Below are positions 23,524 to 32,989 of a stretch of DNA of 64,000 bases, piece by piece. Made by a program: the position numbers and the translations under genes. This DNA comes from Agrypnia vestita (lineage: Eukaryota; Arthropoda; Insecta; Trichoptera; Phryganeidae). The stretch's first letter is position 1. Each line of letters begins with the position of its first letter. The stretch is taken from NCBI GenBank assembly GCA_016648135.1, contig JADDOH010000474.1, positions 124,001-188,000 of the forward strand, given 5' to 3'. The notes under the pieces are model-generated. The model did no database searches, was not told the DNA's origin, and saw only the letters and a program-made list of their open reading frames with translations.

Positions 23524-24903
23524 AAAATAATAGTTTTTGGAATAAAGAATTTCAATAGCCTTCCTAAGAACTCTGAGATAAAAAAATAAGTTAAATGAGT
23601 ACAACAAAAAACGCAATTAAATAATTTTTTAAACACATGCAACTATAGAAATTACTTACATAAGTAAAAACGCACAAGAGAGTCTCTTTTTAGTTATCCT
23701 AGACTAAAATAAAATAAAATGTAACAAACTGTAAGTTATGTTAAAAAAATAAAAAAATACCGCACATCACTAAATCTATAAAAATATCCTTATTTTAGCG
23801 ATTTACATCAAATGAAATATCTGGAACTCGTTATAAAGGAGACGCTGAGGTTGCACCCATCTGTTCCGATGATCGGAAGGAGGGTAAATGCAAAAACCAA
23901 TATAAGTAAGCGAACATTTTACACTTTTCATTTTTATACTCGTAGTCAAATTATATGAATACTTCAAAATAGCTTCAGGGAGATATAAGTTTGGAAATAA
24001 TGTAAATATATGTACCTAGGCAGTGTAAAAAAATTACTCTTTTAGAAATTGCTAAAATTGGGTGGTGTTGTGACATCTATTGACATTCTGCACAACTGTG
24101 ATTACATCTGGAAAATACTTTATTTTGAAAGCTTACTCGCTTGACCAAGAGATGCCTCTATAGAATTAAATAAATTGAACTCCAGTGAATTCTTTCGCGT
24201 TTATAGCTCTGTTACGTCAAATGTAACAACAATAAAATAATATAAAGATACATATATATTATTGTTATTATACGTTAAATATAAAGAAGCAGAAAAACTC
24301 ATTTCTTCGAAGAATATTACAAGAAGATTCCAAATTAATATAACTTTTAAAATTATTATAAAAAATCTTAATCGATCATTGGAAAATTTTTTAAATAGGT
24401 ACTTAAATAATATAAATAATTATATATTTTAAGATGATATGGAAATTCCAAAGAACGCCTCCGTAGTTATTCTATGCTACCACATGAACAGGAATCCAGA
24501 GATCTTTCCCAATCCAGAGAAATTTATTCCAGAAAGATTTTTACCAGAGGAAACGAACAAAAGACATCCATTTTCATCGGTTTTCTTTAGCGCTGGATCC
24601 AGAAATTGTATCGGTAAAAAATATATTTATTATTATTTAACTGCATAACAAAAAACGTAAGATGGCGTTAATTAAATATATTTTTAGATTTTAGTAAAAT
24701 GTGGGTAATTAATTTTACTTCTATATATTTCATTATTATGTTCAATTTCAGGTCAGAAATTCGCGATGCTGGAGATGAAGTCTACTGTATCGAAATTAGT
24801 GAGGAATTACGTCATCGAACCCACCAACCAACCACTGGTGCTCTCCATAGATCTCATTTTAAAATCTATGAAAGGAATCAACGTAAAAATTAAATCTAGA
24901 TAG
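11028..24903 (+). CDS. Cytochrome P450, CYP4 family (gene A), 11 exons
   Basis: A microsomal, heme-dependent monooxygenase; CYP4 enzymes typically oxidise fatty acids, hydrocarbons or xenobiotics at the endoplasmic reticulum with NADPH-P450 reductase. Exons by my reading: 11028-11178, 16698-16804, 16992-17082, 17964-18152, 18844-18913, 20872-21077, 22154-22263, 22897-23030, 23799-23905, 24434-24613, 24752-24903. They sum to 1497 nt (498 aa plus TAG). All introns are GT-AG and every phase fits. An N-terminal hydrophobic anchor (about 2-18) is followed by basic RNKKVK. Motifs: WKKHR (helix C, W121), [12 protein letters not shown] (CYP4 signature across exons 7/8; GHDTV at 309-313), ETLR 367-370, FIPERF, and [10 protein letters not shown] with heme ligand Cys447. 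The hinge reads SGPEGHP instead of the proline-rich PGPPGYP of gene B. The start was chosen as the only ATG giving the anchor. The substrate cannot be read from sequence; subfamily not assigned. Confidence 0.93.
11406..12066. mobile_element. Short hAT-type element, 661 bp, in gene A intron 1
   Basis: The ends are imperfect inverted repeats, CAGGTGTGGCGAAC and GTTCGCATTATCTG, with the exact 8-bp direct repeat CCATAGAA on both sides (11398-11405 and 12067-12074). No transposase frame was seen, so it is non-autonomous. A similar right end (about 15205-15235) suggests a second decayed copy. Confidence 0.87.
12455..12662 (+). pseudogene. RTE-like retrotransposon C-terminal fragment
   Basis: The open frame reads [19 protein letters not shown] and then [16 protein letters not shown], the tail of RTE-type reverse transcriptases. 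The same protein segment occurs, better preserved, at 17332-17655 and, worse, at 36655-36935. It ends in short GTAAGTAAGT repeats, typical of RTE 3' ends. Only the last part of the element is present, so it is a dead 5'-truncated copy in gene A intron 1. Confidence 0.7.
12950..13690. repeat. GCATGC-rich dispersed repeat with a 34-bp perfect palindrome
   Basis: The segment matches 51541-52040 in gene B intron 9 (shared strings such as TTATTATAGGAATCACGAATG and GTGCGGATGGAAACTCGG). It is studded with GAGCATGCTC-type motifs near both ends. Positions 13045-13078 form a perfect palindrome centred on GAGCATGCTC. The subterminal repeats suggest a non-autonomous DNA element, but neither target duplications nor a transposase were identified. 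Confidence 0.75.
13804..14728. mobile_element. Inverted-repeat element, about 925 bp, TA-flanked
   Basis: The left end (TAGAGTCCGTTCACTTTAGG onward) and right end (through AAAGAACGGACCCTA) form imperfect inverted repeats of about 38 bp, including GAAAGCCACA and GCATTAG. Terminal TA dinucleotides fit a Tc1/mariner-type element, but with no transposase this superfamily call is weak. It lies in gene A intron 1. Confidence 0.65.
14729..16697. other. Remainder of gene A intron 1
   Basis: No exon was recognised. Sequence at 15780-16030 (CTTGTGACCTG, TAATGCAACGTTCACCAATT, CAGCTGCGAAATT) matches the interior of the 26301-26660 MITE and is a diverged copy of it. Confidence 0.5.
17332..17655 (+). pseudogene. 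RTE-like retrotransposon C-terminal fragment
   Basis: A frame with only fragmentary upstream coding reads [17 protein letters not shown], then [20 protein letters not shown], then [23 protein letters not shown]...RM..ER followed by RGRPR..W is the standard C-terminal signature of RTE-type endonuclease/reverse transcriptases. The copy ends with TAAG-type short repeats (GGTAAGTAAGCAAGTAAG), the usual RTE tail. It sits in gene A intron 3 and lacks the RT and endonuclease domains, so it is a dead fragment. Confidence 0.8.
19075..19794. mobile_element. hAT-type non-autonomous element, 720 bp, in gene A intron 5
   Basis: The ends are inverted repeats TAGTGATGTAACGAAT and ATTCGTTACATCACTA, with further ATTCGCATTCGCGAAT repeats inside both ends. 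Flanking octamers GTAGCTTT and GTATCTAT match at 6 of 8 positions, fitting an aged 8-bp target duplication. The 25147-25512 element shares the terminal repeat. Confidence 0.8.
20295..20697. mobile_element. Foldback element with tRNA-like arms in gene A intron 5
   Basis: Long inverted repeats of about 75-90 bp run from ATTAATCAATTAGAAAAGA on the left to TCTTTTCTAATTGATTAAT on the right. Both arms carry a pol III box B-like string (GGTTCGAATCC on the minus strand at left, GGTTTGAATCC on the plus strand at right) followed by CGGTAGCAGCT or a close variant. The left arm read on the minus strand also has a 6-bp acceptor-like pairing, CTGCTA with TAGCAG. No coding capacity. Confidence 0.75.
22449..22797 (+). 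repeat. Minisatellite, 7 copies of a 49-bp unit
   Basis: GATC within the unit recurs at 22454, 22503, 22552, 22601, 22650, 22699 and 22748, an exact 49-bp period. The unit contains TTATCCGACATTGGATAGAC and GGGCTGAAGGATAACGACTAGC. Copies differ by a few substitutions. It lies in gene A intron 7. Confidence 0.95.
23159..23240 (+). repeat. tRNA-like SINE head (candidate)
   Basis: A box A-like segment (TAGCTTGTTGGTGTAATGG, 23163-23181) and a box B-like segment (GGTAGTTCGAGCCCC, 23217-23231) have tRNA-like spacing, but a proper cloverleaf does not form. A tRNA-derived SINE fragment is more likely than a tRNA gene. Confidence 0.45.
23325..23522. repeat. TA/GATA microsatellite
   Basis: Long runs of TA, with GATA and TAGA variants, end in a TG run (about 23513-23522). 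It lies in gene A intron 8. Open frames across it are low-complexity artefacts. Confidence 0.95.
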
Positions 24904-25146
24904 ATTATTATTAATTTCACCATAGTTCAAAAGACGACTCAGACCTATTCCGAAAATAACAATATTGCTATCTTGTCGAAAATAACAATATCAAAAACAC
25001 TCAAAAATAGACATTTGGAATCTTGGATGTCATTTATTATTTGAACTCTTTGGATGAAGAAATTATTAGATGTGTGTGAAACAAATTGATTTCTGACAAC
25101 TTTTTAAGTCATATTAGAACTTATTTTATATGATATAGGACATAGG

Positions 25147-25512
25147 TAGTGATGCAACGAATAAAAAATTAAAAAATAATAATTCTAAAATAAATATTTC
25201 CAAATATCCAAATATTTGTTTGTAAAAGTGTTAACTCTTATAAAATAATTTCAAATTAAATCTAATAACATGATCTCTCGTAAGCGTGAAAAAAGTGATA
25301 TTTATTTTCGACCGCTGGGAATGTACAAACGGATAAACGAAACGTGCTTCTTGAATAAAAAATTGCGGTGGTAAATTTTAATTATTAAATCTCTTAGTAA
25401 AAAAAGAACAGTGGTGTATTATTTATTAGCGTGTTAAATTATTCGTATTCGCCGAATAGTAGGCTTGATATTCGTATTCGTATTCATGAAAGTAGTATTC
25501 GTTGCATCACTA
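25147..25512. mobile_element. hAT-type MITE, 366 bp, downstream of gene A
   Basis: Inverted ends TAGTGATGCAACGAAT and ATTCGTTGCATCACTA are perfect complements, and TATTCGTATTCG repeats lie inside the right end. Flanking octamers GACATAGG and GATCTAGG match at 6 of 8. The same family is at 19075-19794 and a right end occurs near 63290-63316. Confidence 0.85.
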
Positions 25513-26300
25513 GATCTAGGTACGTCATTAATTATATTTAAAAAAAACTTCAGATGGCGATGACTGGTATGCGTGATGATGGAAATCTGTTTAACATCCA
25601 TGTCGCTTCGATAGGATTTTTTAAGAACATTCAGACATCGTTGAGGTCTAACATTACAATTCATGTTAGCGTAACAAAATATTGATGTACCTATTTTGAT
25701 TTAAAATGTACCGTTATTGTACAACTGTTGGGTACTGAAAAGTGATATTGCACCAGAGTCTATGTAGACATAGAAACACAATGTGCAATTTTTGCTTCCC
25801 ATCTAATGTGTTTATAAATCCCTAATACGTCACACTCCCCTCACTCAAAATGTCACAATAACTAGAGCGTAGATTCGCGAATGCTTTCAAAAGAAAAATT
25901 GTAACAAAATGAATGCTTTCCAAATAAAAAAGTAAATTTATTAAGTAATTACGCAAGCATAAAAAAGTCCTGTCAATTGTGGGATCGTAATCACCAAAAT
26001 AGCAATGTTGTTATTTTCATAATAGCTCGGAATATCCAGATTATAAATGAATCTCGAAAGTACAGTACACCCCAAAACTAATATAGTTTAGCGGTTACAA
26101 TACCGAAGAAAATCGACAATACACGTTGAATGAATGAATAACAAACGACAAAGAAAAAACTTGACAATGTTTTAAATAAATTATAAAAATAAGCTAGTTC
26201 ATATGAAATATAAAGTATTATTTTTACATGCATCAATTCTTAAAAATAAATTTTCAAAAGTAGTGATTCTTAAATGATGATTTAAGATCTTTCATTAAAA
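25513..26300. other. Spacer, no supported gene
   Basis: AT-rich spacer between two MITEs with no recognised coding region or RNA gene. Confidence 0.5.
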
Positions 26301-26660
26301 TAAATTATATACGTCTCACAGAGACGAAGCTATTTATATGGGGAACTTGTATGGAAGTCTTTATAGGATGACCCAGGACTTGTGACCTGTATGAGCTGGC
26401 TTGTGATCTCTTTACATAATGCAACGTTAATCAATTTCACCGTAGAAATATCCACACATTATCAATTTTTTTAAACTGGTTAATACTTATTTTCTAAATC
26501 AGTGTATTTCATATATTCTAATAGACTAGGCTAAAAACATTTATAATCTTTACCATGACATAGCATACATAATTTCGCAGCTGGTAAACCCGCTTTACAT
26601 ACACCCCCATACACGTTCCCGTATAAATAGCTTCGTCTCTGTGAGACTTATATAATTTAT
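26301..26660. mobile_element. MITE with terminal inverted repeats of about 46 bp
   Basis: The left arm 26301-26346 (core GTCTCACAGAGACGAAGC) and right arm 26615-26660 are nearly perfect reverse complements. The flanks (TTATATAC and TTATATAA) may be an 8-bp duplication. Related copies lie at 9370-9610 and 15780-16030. No protein is encoded. Confidence 0.85.
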
Positions 26661-28649
26661 CTTAATCAATAATTATCCCTATATGGACAAAATGCATTAA
26701 TTGTATTCTCAGAACATACTTTCATATTAAAAATATCTTTCATTTGAAAAAATAAGATCTGTGTGACTATGTATATAAAAAAAAACAGTTTTATGGTTCC
26801 CTAATACTTTACTTAATTGCTTAGCCTAAGTTCTATCCGTCATGTCCCGTTGAGAAGTGACTTCTGGGCGCGGACTGGGGAATCAAGAAATGGACTCGTG
26901 CGATTCCACTATACTAAACTAATAGTGATATTTGTATTTTATAGGTATTAAAGATTTTATACTAAGTTATATGCTCAAATGGTGATTGTTTTAAATTGAA
27001 TGACACTTTTATTGAAACACATACCTAGTGGCTGTGGTTCTGTGTTAAAGGAATAAATATGTAGCACCTAATAACTAAGGTATTGGTTGGCCATTAATAA
27101 TTATAATATTTCCAATGTTGAAATAATTGTGACAGGGGTTATAATTTTACATAAATAAATAAAGCTAAATATATAAAAATAAATTTAATAAATGTACATA
27201 CATATTGTTTTTATAGTGTTCATTTTGTGTTCACATATAAATAAAAGTTACAGTAAAAAAATAAATTTGTTTTATTTGAACTATGTTTTTATAATACAAG
27301 CAAAATAATAAAATATACATACAAATTAAAATAAATTATTAGATATTTATATATTATATATAATACTTACATACTTATGTATACACACTTTCTCGGTCGC
27401 AGTAAGTGAATAGGTTCTCAACATTTCATCATATGTATTATTAAACTAGCTGTAACCCGTCAAAAATGACGATACTTTTACATGCCGGTTGTCTTTTCTT
27501 TTGGTAGCGCGCGAGGACACAGCGGAGCCTATTTTTAGTATTGAGAATCAAAGATCCATTGCTCGGACAAGGCGCCTCTTCTATCTTACGGGTGACCCGG
27601 TATCAATCGACCCATCCAAGTCTTCCTGGAACGATCCACTGATACTGGTGATAGACTCTCCTTCGGTAATCGTTCCCCTAATATGCGATCTAGGTGACCC
27701 GGTTCGGCTACCGATCGCAAGGCGCTCGACCTGAAAGCACTGTACTAGCTCTCTAACAAATTATCTTTTGAGATCATGTACTATCGAGGCTTCTATTCCA
27801 AGCATCTAGTGAAGAGTCATATTCCGATAGTTTCTAGTTTAAGTATGACTCCAACTAATCTTTTTAGGTGTCATAAGGTATCAGATACTTTTCAAAGTGA
27901 TAATATAGACCAATAATTTATTATACCAACGACTGCGGGAAATGGACTATAACTGTCTAATATTTCACATTGGACCGGACTCTTCTGGTTAAAGTTTTCT
28001 TTGATATTCTGGCGAAGTATGCGACCTTCCTAATTGGTGTCCATCATCATGACTGATCTGTTACCTAACCTAAACCAGCCGAAAGATTCTGCAACGTCGT
28101 GAAAACCTAACAACATTTTAGGAACAAAAACCAAACCATAGCCTTGAATTAATTTAACTGCAGGTGAATATATAAATGCCTTAAACACATGTATATTTTT
28201 CATGAATGCGTTAATATTATAGGACACAAGAGATAAATTTATCACGTACCAAGTAATAAAATTATATATGACGCAAGGGCGCCCTACCAATATTAAACTT
28301 CTTTCCATTTAAGAAAGACAATCGAATTGGTATGTGTAAGTCGTGCGTACGAGTCACATTGTTTCGTTGTGTTCATGAAAACAATTTTGCATCGTAGGCA
28401 CGGTTTACACATACTACTTCGATTATCTTTCTGAAATGAAAAGATGTCTACCAATGCATAAATGCATAGGGTTCCACTAACTTTTTTCCTTTCTACATTG
28501 AAGCCCAATAGTTACGTCGCTAATCAGACTCACTGTCAGTGTCCAAAAACATTCATTCGATTAGTGCCAATGAATAACTTGTCCTTTAAAACTAAGTTAA
28601 TCCAATAAAACATCACAATGGTAATATTAATTGTCCTTTATTAAAAACT
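26661..28649. other. Repeat-rich spacer, no supported gene
   Basis: A CTAGCTGTAACCCGTC string at 27446 resembles the left end of the repeats at 28653 and 30265, so another diverged member may begin here. The 81-codon frame at 27489-27734 lies in this GC-richer segment and is not recognisable. No host exon was found. Confidence 0.45.
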
Positions 28650-28652
28650 AAG

Positions 28653-29049
28653 TAGCTGTTCATACCCAGCGTTGCACGGGTTAAGGATTAAGCTGAAAAA
28701 AAATTTGTGAGGGGAAACAAAGGTTTCATTGTTTTGCAAAGCCTCTACTGGGCTGGGATGGATAGGATATCTAGGGAAGAAATATGGCCTATTTTTTCCG
28801 TCGGGAATATGTGTGCAAAATTTAGGTCCAAACGGCGAAGTGTAGATTTGTACAGAAAATATATCTGGGGGATATGATGGGTTATAGGGGGAAGAGGAAA
28901 TGTCACCTATATTATCCGACTGATCCTAAATAATAAGTTTGCAAACTTTGAGTCCAATCAGTCGAACGGTACAGAGTAGCATTGAAAATATATCAGGGGA
29001 GAAGAAGGGTTGAAAATAGAGAGGGGAAATGTCACCTGTATTACGCGAC
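28653..29049 (+). repeat. Outer copy of a GTTGCACGGGTTAAGG-type repeat, left part
   Basis: It begins TAGCTGTTCATACCCAGCGTTGCACGGG (shown here only as the family start; first 20 bases are the key part) and contains units of GAGTCCAATCAGTCGAACGG type. It breaks off at 29049, where the tail of a minus-strand retrotransposon starts, and its right end resumes at about 32470-32590. Confidence 0.7.
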
Positions 29050-29643
29050 GGGTTCTTTTTTATTTTATTTTTATTTATTATATTTATTTATACAGTAGAT
29101 ATACATAATGTTTTTTATAATAAATTGATTCTATGTTATAACATTTTTACAGACATTATACTCCCCATAATATGAGCCAAAACTCGAGCTTATGAGGAGT
29201 ATTTACATACTAAATTAAAGTATAAAATCAGAAGACATTTTGAAGTAATAATATTTTTTATTATACAGAAACCATTTGAGATATGTGAATCGTTGTCCGT
29301 TGTCAATCAAGGATTTGACTTCTTTCTTAAACTGATCGTATTTTGGAATGTTCTTTTCTTGAAATTTGTTTTGCTTCAACTATTTGTCTACTATGTCTAC
29401 TACTTATACAGTCTACTACTTATGTCTACTACTTATACAGTCTAAGGGGTGAGATTTATTAATAAAATATTATTTATAAATTTTTCATTGGGAGTTTGTT
29501 TTGTATATTTTTGTGAGTGGTGGTACTTTAAATTCTTAAATTCTTGATTTAGTGATTTTTTAGTAAAAATATTACATTTAGATTTTATATTATGATTTAT
29601 ATTATTTTTTTGAACAAACAAGCATTTATGATGATCGGTTATA

Positions 29644-30213
29644 TTATTTTTTAATACAAACGTTTAAATTTTTTCTGTCTTTTATGTTACACCATATGTG
29701 ATCAATACATGATGGACTCATTTCTCTGGTGTAGCTTTTTAGATTCGTTTCAGACATAGAGACAATATAATAAGATTTTGTTTTACTATTATTTTCGTAA
29801 TAAATATCAATGTTAAAATCATCTATAATTATAAAATTTTGTTGGTTTTTGTCTTTGGTTAATATAGTGTTTCTAAGTTCATATATAAATTTATATTCAT
29901 CTGAGCCATGAGTTTGATTAATCGCGATAATATTAAATGGAATATTGTTTGTAGTGAAACTTATATCAAGGCAATTCACTCAATGCATAAGTATTTCTAG
30001 TACTGAGACATTTGAATAGCAAGGTTTTATAAATACAACAATACAACTATTTCTGTTTATCAGGTAAGATGTTACAAATTTATTATAGTTGGGTATACAA
30101 AAATTATTAATGTTGTACTTATTTACAAATGCTTCGAAAAAAATCACTATATCGTCCGGATTTTGATTTAATAAGTTAATATTAATTAGAAATTCATCGA
30201 AATTTTTGTTCAT
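29644..30213 (-). pseudogene. Endonuclease fragments of the minus-strand retrotransposon
   Basis: Two adjacent minus-strand frames separated by a stop at about 29980. The upstream one reads NKNFDEFLININLLNQNPD, matching the start of the endonuclease of the 46917 element ([18 protein letters not shown]). The downstream one contains FIIIDDFNIDIYY and SCIDHIWCNIKDR, the catalytic Asp-Asn region and the C-terminal D-H region of apurinic-like endonucleases. The product would nick chromosomal DNA to prime reverse transcription. Many substitutions and the stop indicate an inactive copy. Confidence 0.75.
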
Positions 30214-30264
30214 ACTTCTGATGTTTAAGTGTAAAACAAACAGTGAAGTAGCTATTTTATCAAG

Positions 30265-31232
30265 AACTAGCTGTTCGTACCCGGCGTTGCACGGGTTAAG
30301 GATTAAGTTGAAAATAAATTTGTGTGGGTAAACAAAGGTTTGATTCGAACGGTATAGATTTGCATCAAAAAAATATCTCGGGGAGGGGAAGGGGTAAAAT
30401 AACAGGGAGAAATTTTTCCTATGTTACTCGCTGAGTTCTTAAGAATAAGTTCCCAAATTTTGAGCCCGATCGGTCAAACGGTACAGATTTGCATCGAAAA
30501 CATGTCAGGGGAAGGGGAATGTGTAAGAGAATAGGGGGGAAATGTTGTAAGGGGTATGAGAATAAGGGGAAAGTGTTACCCATGTTACCCGCCGAGTCCT
30601 AATGAATAAGTTTCCAAATTTTGAGTCCGATCGGTCAAACGGCACAGATTTGCATCGAAAATATATCATGGGGAGGGGAAGGGGTAAAAGAGGAGGGGGT
30701 AAATGTAGCTTGTGTTATCCGCCGATTCCTAACGAATAAATTTTCAAATTTTGAGTCCGATCAGTCGAATGGTACAGATTTTCATTGAAAATATATCAGG
30801 GCGATGGGAAGGGGTAAATAGTAGGGAGAAAATGTCACATATGTTACCCACCGAGTCCTAATTAATAAATTTCCAAATTTTGAGTCCGATCGGTCAAACG
30901 GTACAGATTTGCATCGAAAATGTGTCAGGGAGAGGGGGAGGGGTAAGATAATAGGGGGGAAATGTTTCCTATGTTACCCGCCGGGTTCTAATGAATAAGT
31001 TTCCAAATTTTGAGTCCAATCGGTCAAACTTCACAGATTTGCATCGAAAATAAATCATGGGGAGGGGAAGGGGTATGAGAATAGGGGTAAAAAAGGAGGT
31101 GGGAAATTTAGCTTGTGTTATCCGCCGAGTCCTTAAGCATAAGTATGCAAAATTTGAATCGGACAAACGATGTGGATTTGTACAGAGAACAGACAGACAG
31201 ACAGACATTGAGTTTTATAGGTATATAGATTT
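30265..31232 (+). repeat. Inner copy of the repeat, internally tandem
   Basis: It starts CTAGCTGTTCGTACCCGGCG and ends with a CAGA run followed by TTTTATAGGTATATAGAT. In between, a unit containing TTTGAGTCCGATCGGTCAAACG and TTTGCATCGAAAATATATCA is repeated about six times with variable spacing (roughly 115-160 bp). It interrupts the minus-strand retrotransposon. Confidence 0.75.
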
Positions 31233-31429
31233 TATTACATTCATTTACACTAGAGCAGATATTTTCAATAATATTGTTCGATTTATCTATTTCTTTATTG
31301 AGCAAGTCTTGCTTTGTTTCGTGAATAAAAGAGTAAACAGGCCAAAAAAACAAACTCACTCACAATGCGCGTCAGAGCTATGTGAAGCATTTTTTGCGCA
31401 ATTCGCATAGGTCGCTGTTGGATGAGTGA

Positions 31430-32320
31430 TCACTGTAATGTTCTCTTCTGTTCAAGCAATTGTAGCATTTGGGAGGCTCTTGCTTTTTTGCAGTGTTGAA
31501 TCTTGTGCTCTTCAGCACAATGGAGGCATCTTGGCTTCTTCATCAAGGCATCTTAGAGATGTGTGTCCGTAATTAAGGCAGCGATAACACTGCATAACTG
31601 GATCGCTGTCTTCTACATGTGCTCTTGTGAATCCAATATTTATTCTTTCTTTTCATATTATTATTTTTCTTAATGTTGGTGTTGTTTGTACTCGTATGAT
31701 AAAATTTGCCAGATTTTCAGTTTTTTTATTCTTAATTTTTTCTATTGAAAATAGGTTCACAATTTGTCTCTGATTCTTCTTTTATGGCATTTTTGATGTC
31801 TTCGTTTTGGTTTGTTAAGTCAGATAATAATTCTTTTTCGTTATAATCACTGTCCACTCCTTTTATTATTATGCAAGATTTTTTTTTTTAAAGTCTTCGG
31901 TATTTGTGTATTTTCTAATTTCTTTTTTTATCATTTCTGTATCCTTTTTTTTTCGCATTTTAGTAATATTTTGTTCTGATAGTTTTTTTTTAGTCCCATT
32001 ATTCCTATTCCTAGTTTAGGAACATTTATCTTGTTTTTTAAAATTTTTTTGATGTCTTCTGCTGGTTTGCTTTCTTTCGAAGAAATTAGAATAGCATGAT
32101 TAGGTTTTGGTATGGGAATTGTTTTTTCTCTTACTACCATTGAATAGCTTCTTCTTCCATTATCTTTTTCTTCATACGATGCTTTATTTATTAATGATTC
32201 AAGTTTGTTCATGTATTGGTCTTGATTTTCTATGACTTTTGTTTGTAGTTCAATTATTTTTTTGTAATGCGGTATTTTCTTCAATCCATTTTTATTCAAT
32301 CGTGGTGCGTATAGACTCAA
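31430..32320 (-). pseudogene. ORF1 (RNA-binding, CCHC zinc knuckle) remnant
   Basis: On the minus strand, 31548-31589 encodes CYRCLNYGHTSLRC, a classic CX2CX4HX4C zinc knuckle used by retrotransposon ORF1 proteins to bind their RNA. The corresponding knuckle in the 45783 element is [14 protein letters not shown], so they are homologous. The 129-codon frame at 31931-32320 lies upstream and is lysine-rich (KVIENQDQYMNKLESLINKA), matching a coiled-coil-like ORF1 N-terminus. A stop soon after the knuckle and frame changes between the two parts disable the gene. Confidence 0.75.
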
Positions 32321-32469
32321 TTTCTATTTTTGCGTCTTTTGAGGCTTTTGATTTTTTGAGTTCAATTAAAAAAAATTCTATATATTTTTTTTAAATCCAT
32401 ATTGTATGATGACTTCAAGGTGTTAAATGTTTTGTTGTGCAGCGTATCGACGACATGTCTTTCCGTCGC

Positions 32470-32592
32470 AAAGCTTGCGCGAATACTTCTAAAGCATAAG
32501 TATGCAAAATTTGAGCCGAATAGGCCAAACTGTGTAGATTTTTATAGAGAACAGACAGACAGACATTGAATTTTATAGGTATAGATGCGGCT
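32470..32592 (+). repeat. Outer copy of the repeat, right end
   Basis: It matches the right end of the inner copy (AGCATAAGTATGCAAAATTT, the CAGA run, TTTTATAGGTATAGAT) and continues the copy broken at 29049. Confidence 0.65.
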
Positions 32593-32989
32593 ATCGCATT
32601 CACCCGCTTGGTTTTGATTTAAATTGTATTTGAATTCATTTTTAGACCTGTAAATAATATTAAAAAATGTTTGATGTTAACATTCTCCCAATAGTTATTA
32701 CAATCCCGTTTAAACATTGTAAATTGTAGTATTATTAAATTGTAAAGGGTATTGATTTTTTTATAAGAAAATTGCAGGCATTTTCTAAACATTTGTTTGA
32801 TAAGCTGCGACTAATCAAACTGTTTAATTCTAAGAAGAATAACAATATTTCCAGTGCAGATTTAGTCGTCGCTTGGTTCTCGTGTGGTTATAACATTTCG
32901 CTAACCTCGCTAAATAATACCTAGACAAATACACTTTGTACATTTCGTTCCACGCGTATATTTATTCCTTACGAATATTATTCTTCAAA

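Larger units (their letters stand above)
29050..32440 (-). mobile_element. Non-LTR retrotransposon with zinc-knuckle ORF1, minus strand, internally deleted
   Basis: Read on the minus strand, the 5' part (about 32440 to 31235) holds an ORF1 remnant with a zinc knuckle. The 3' part (about 30235 to 29050) holds endonuclease remnants, the last RT codons (about 29570-29200) and an A-rich tail ending near 29050. Most of the reverse transcriptase is missing. A separate repeat (30265-31230) is inserted between the two parts. The ORF1 and endonuclease resemble those of the plus-strand element at 45783-49106, so both belong to one family, probably Jockey-like. Confidence 0.75.

Noticed and set aside
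23328..23642. 104-codon minus-strand frame rich in Tyr and Ile
   Set aside because: It is the translation of a TA microsatellite.
31057..31410. 117-codon plus-strand frame
   Set aside because: It spans the internal repeat units and the start of the retrotransposon remnant on the opposite strand, so it is not a gene.
32936..32989. Longer N-terminus for gene B
   Set aside because: The upstream in-frame start is TTG; ATG 32990 gives the membrane anchor in the same place and the same exon 1 length (151 nt) as gene A.
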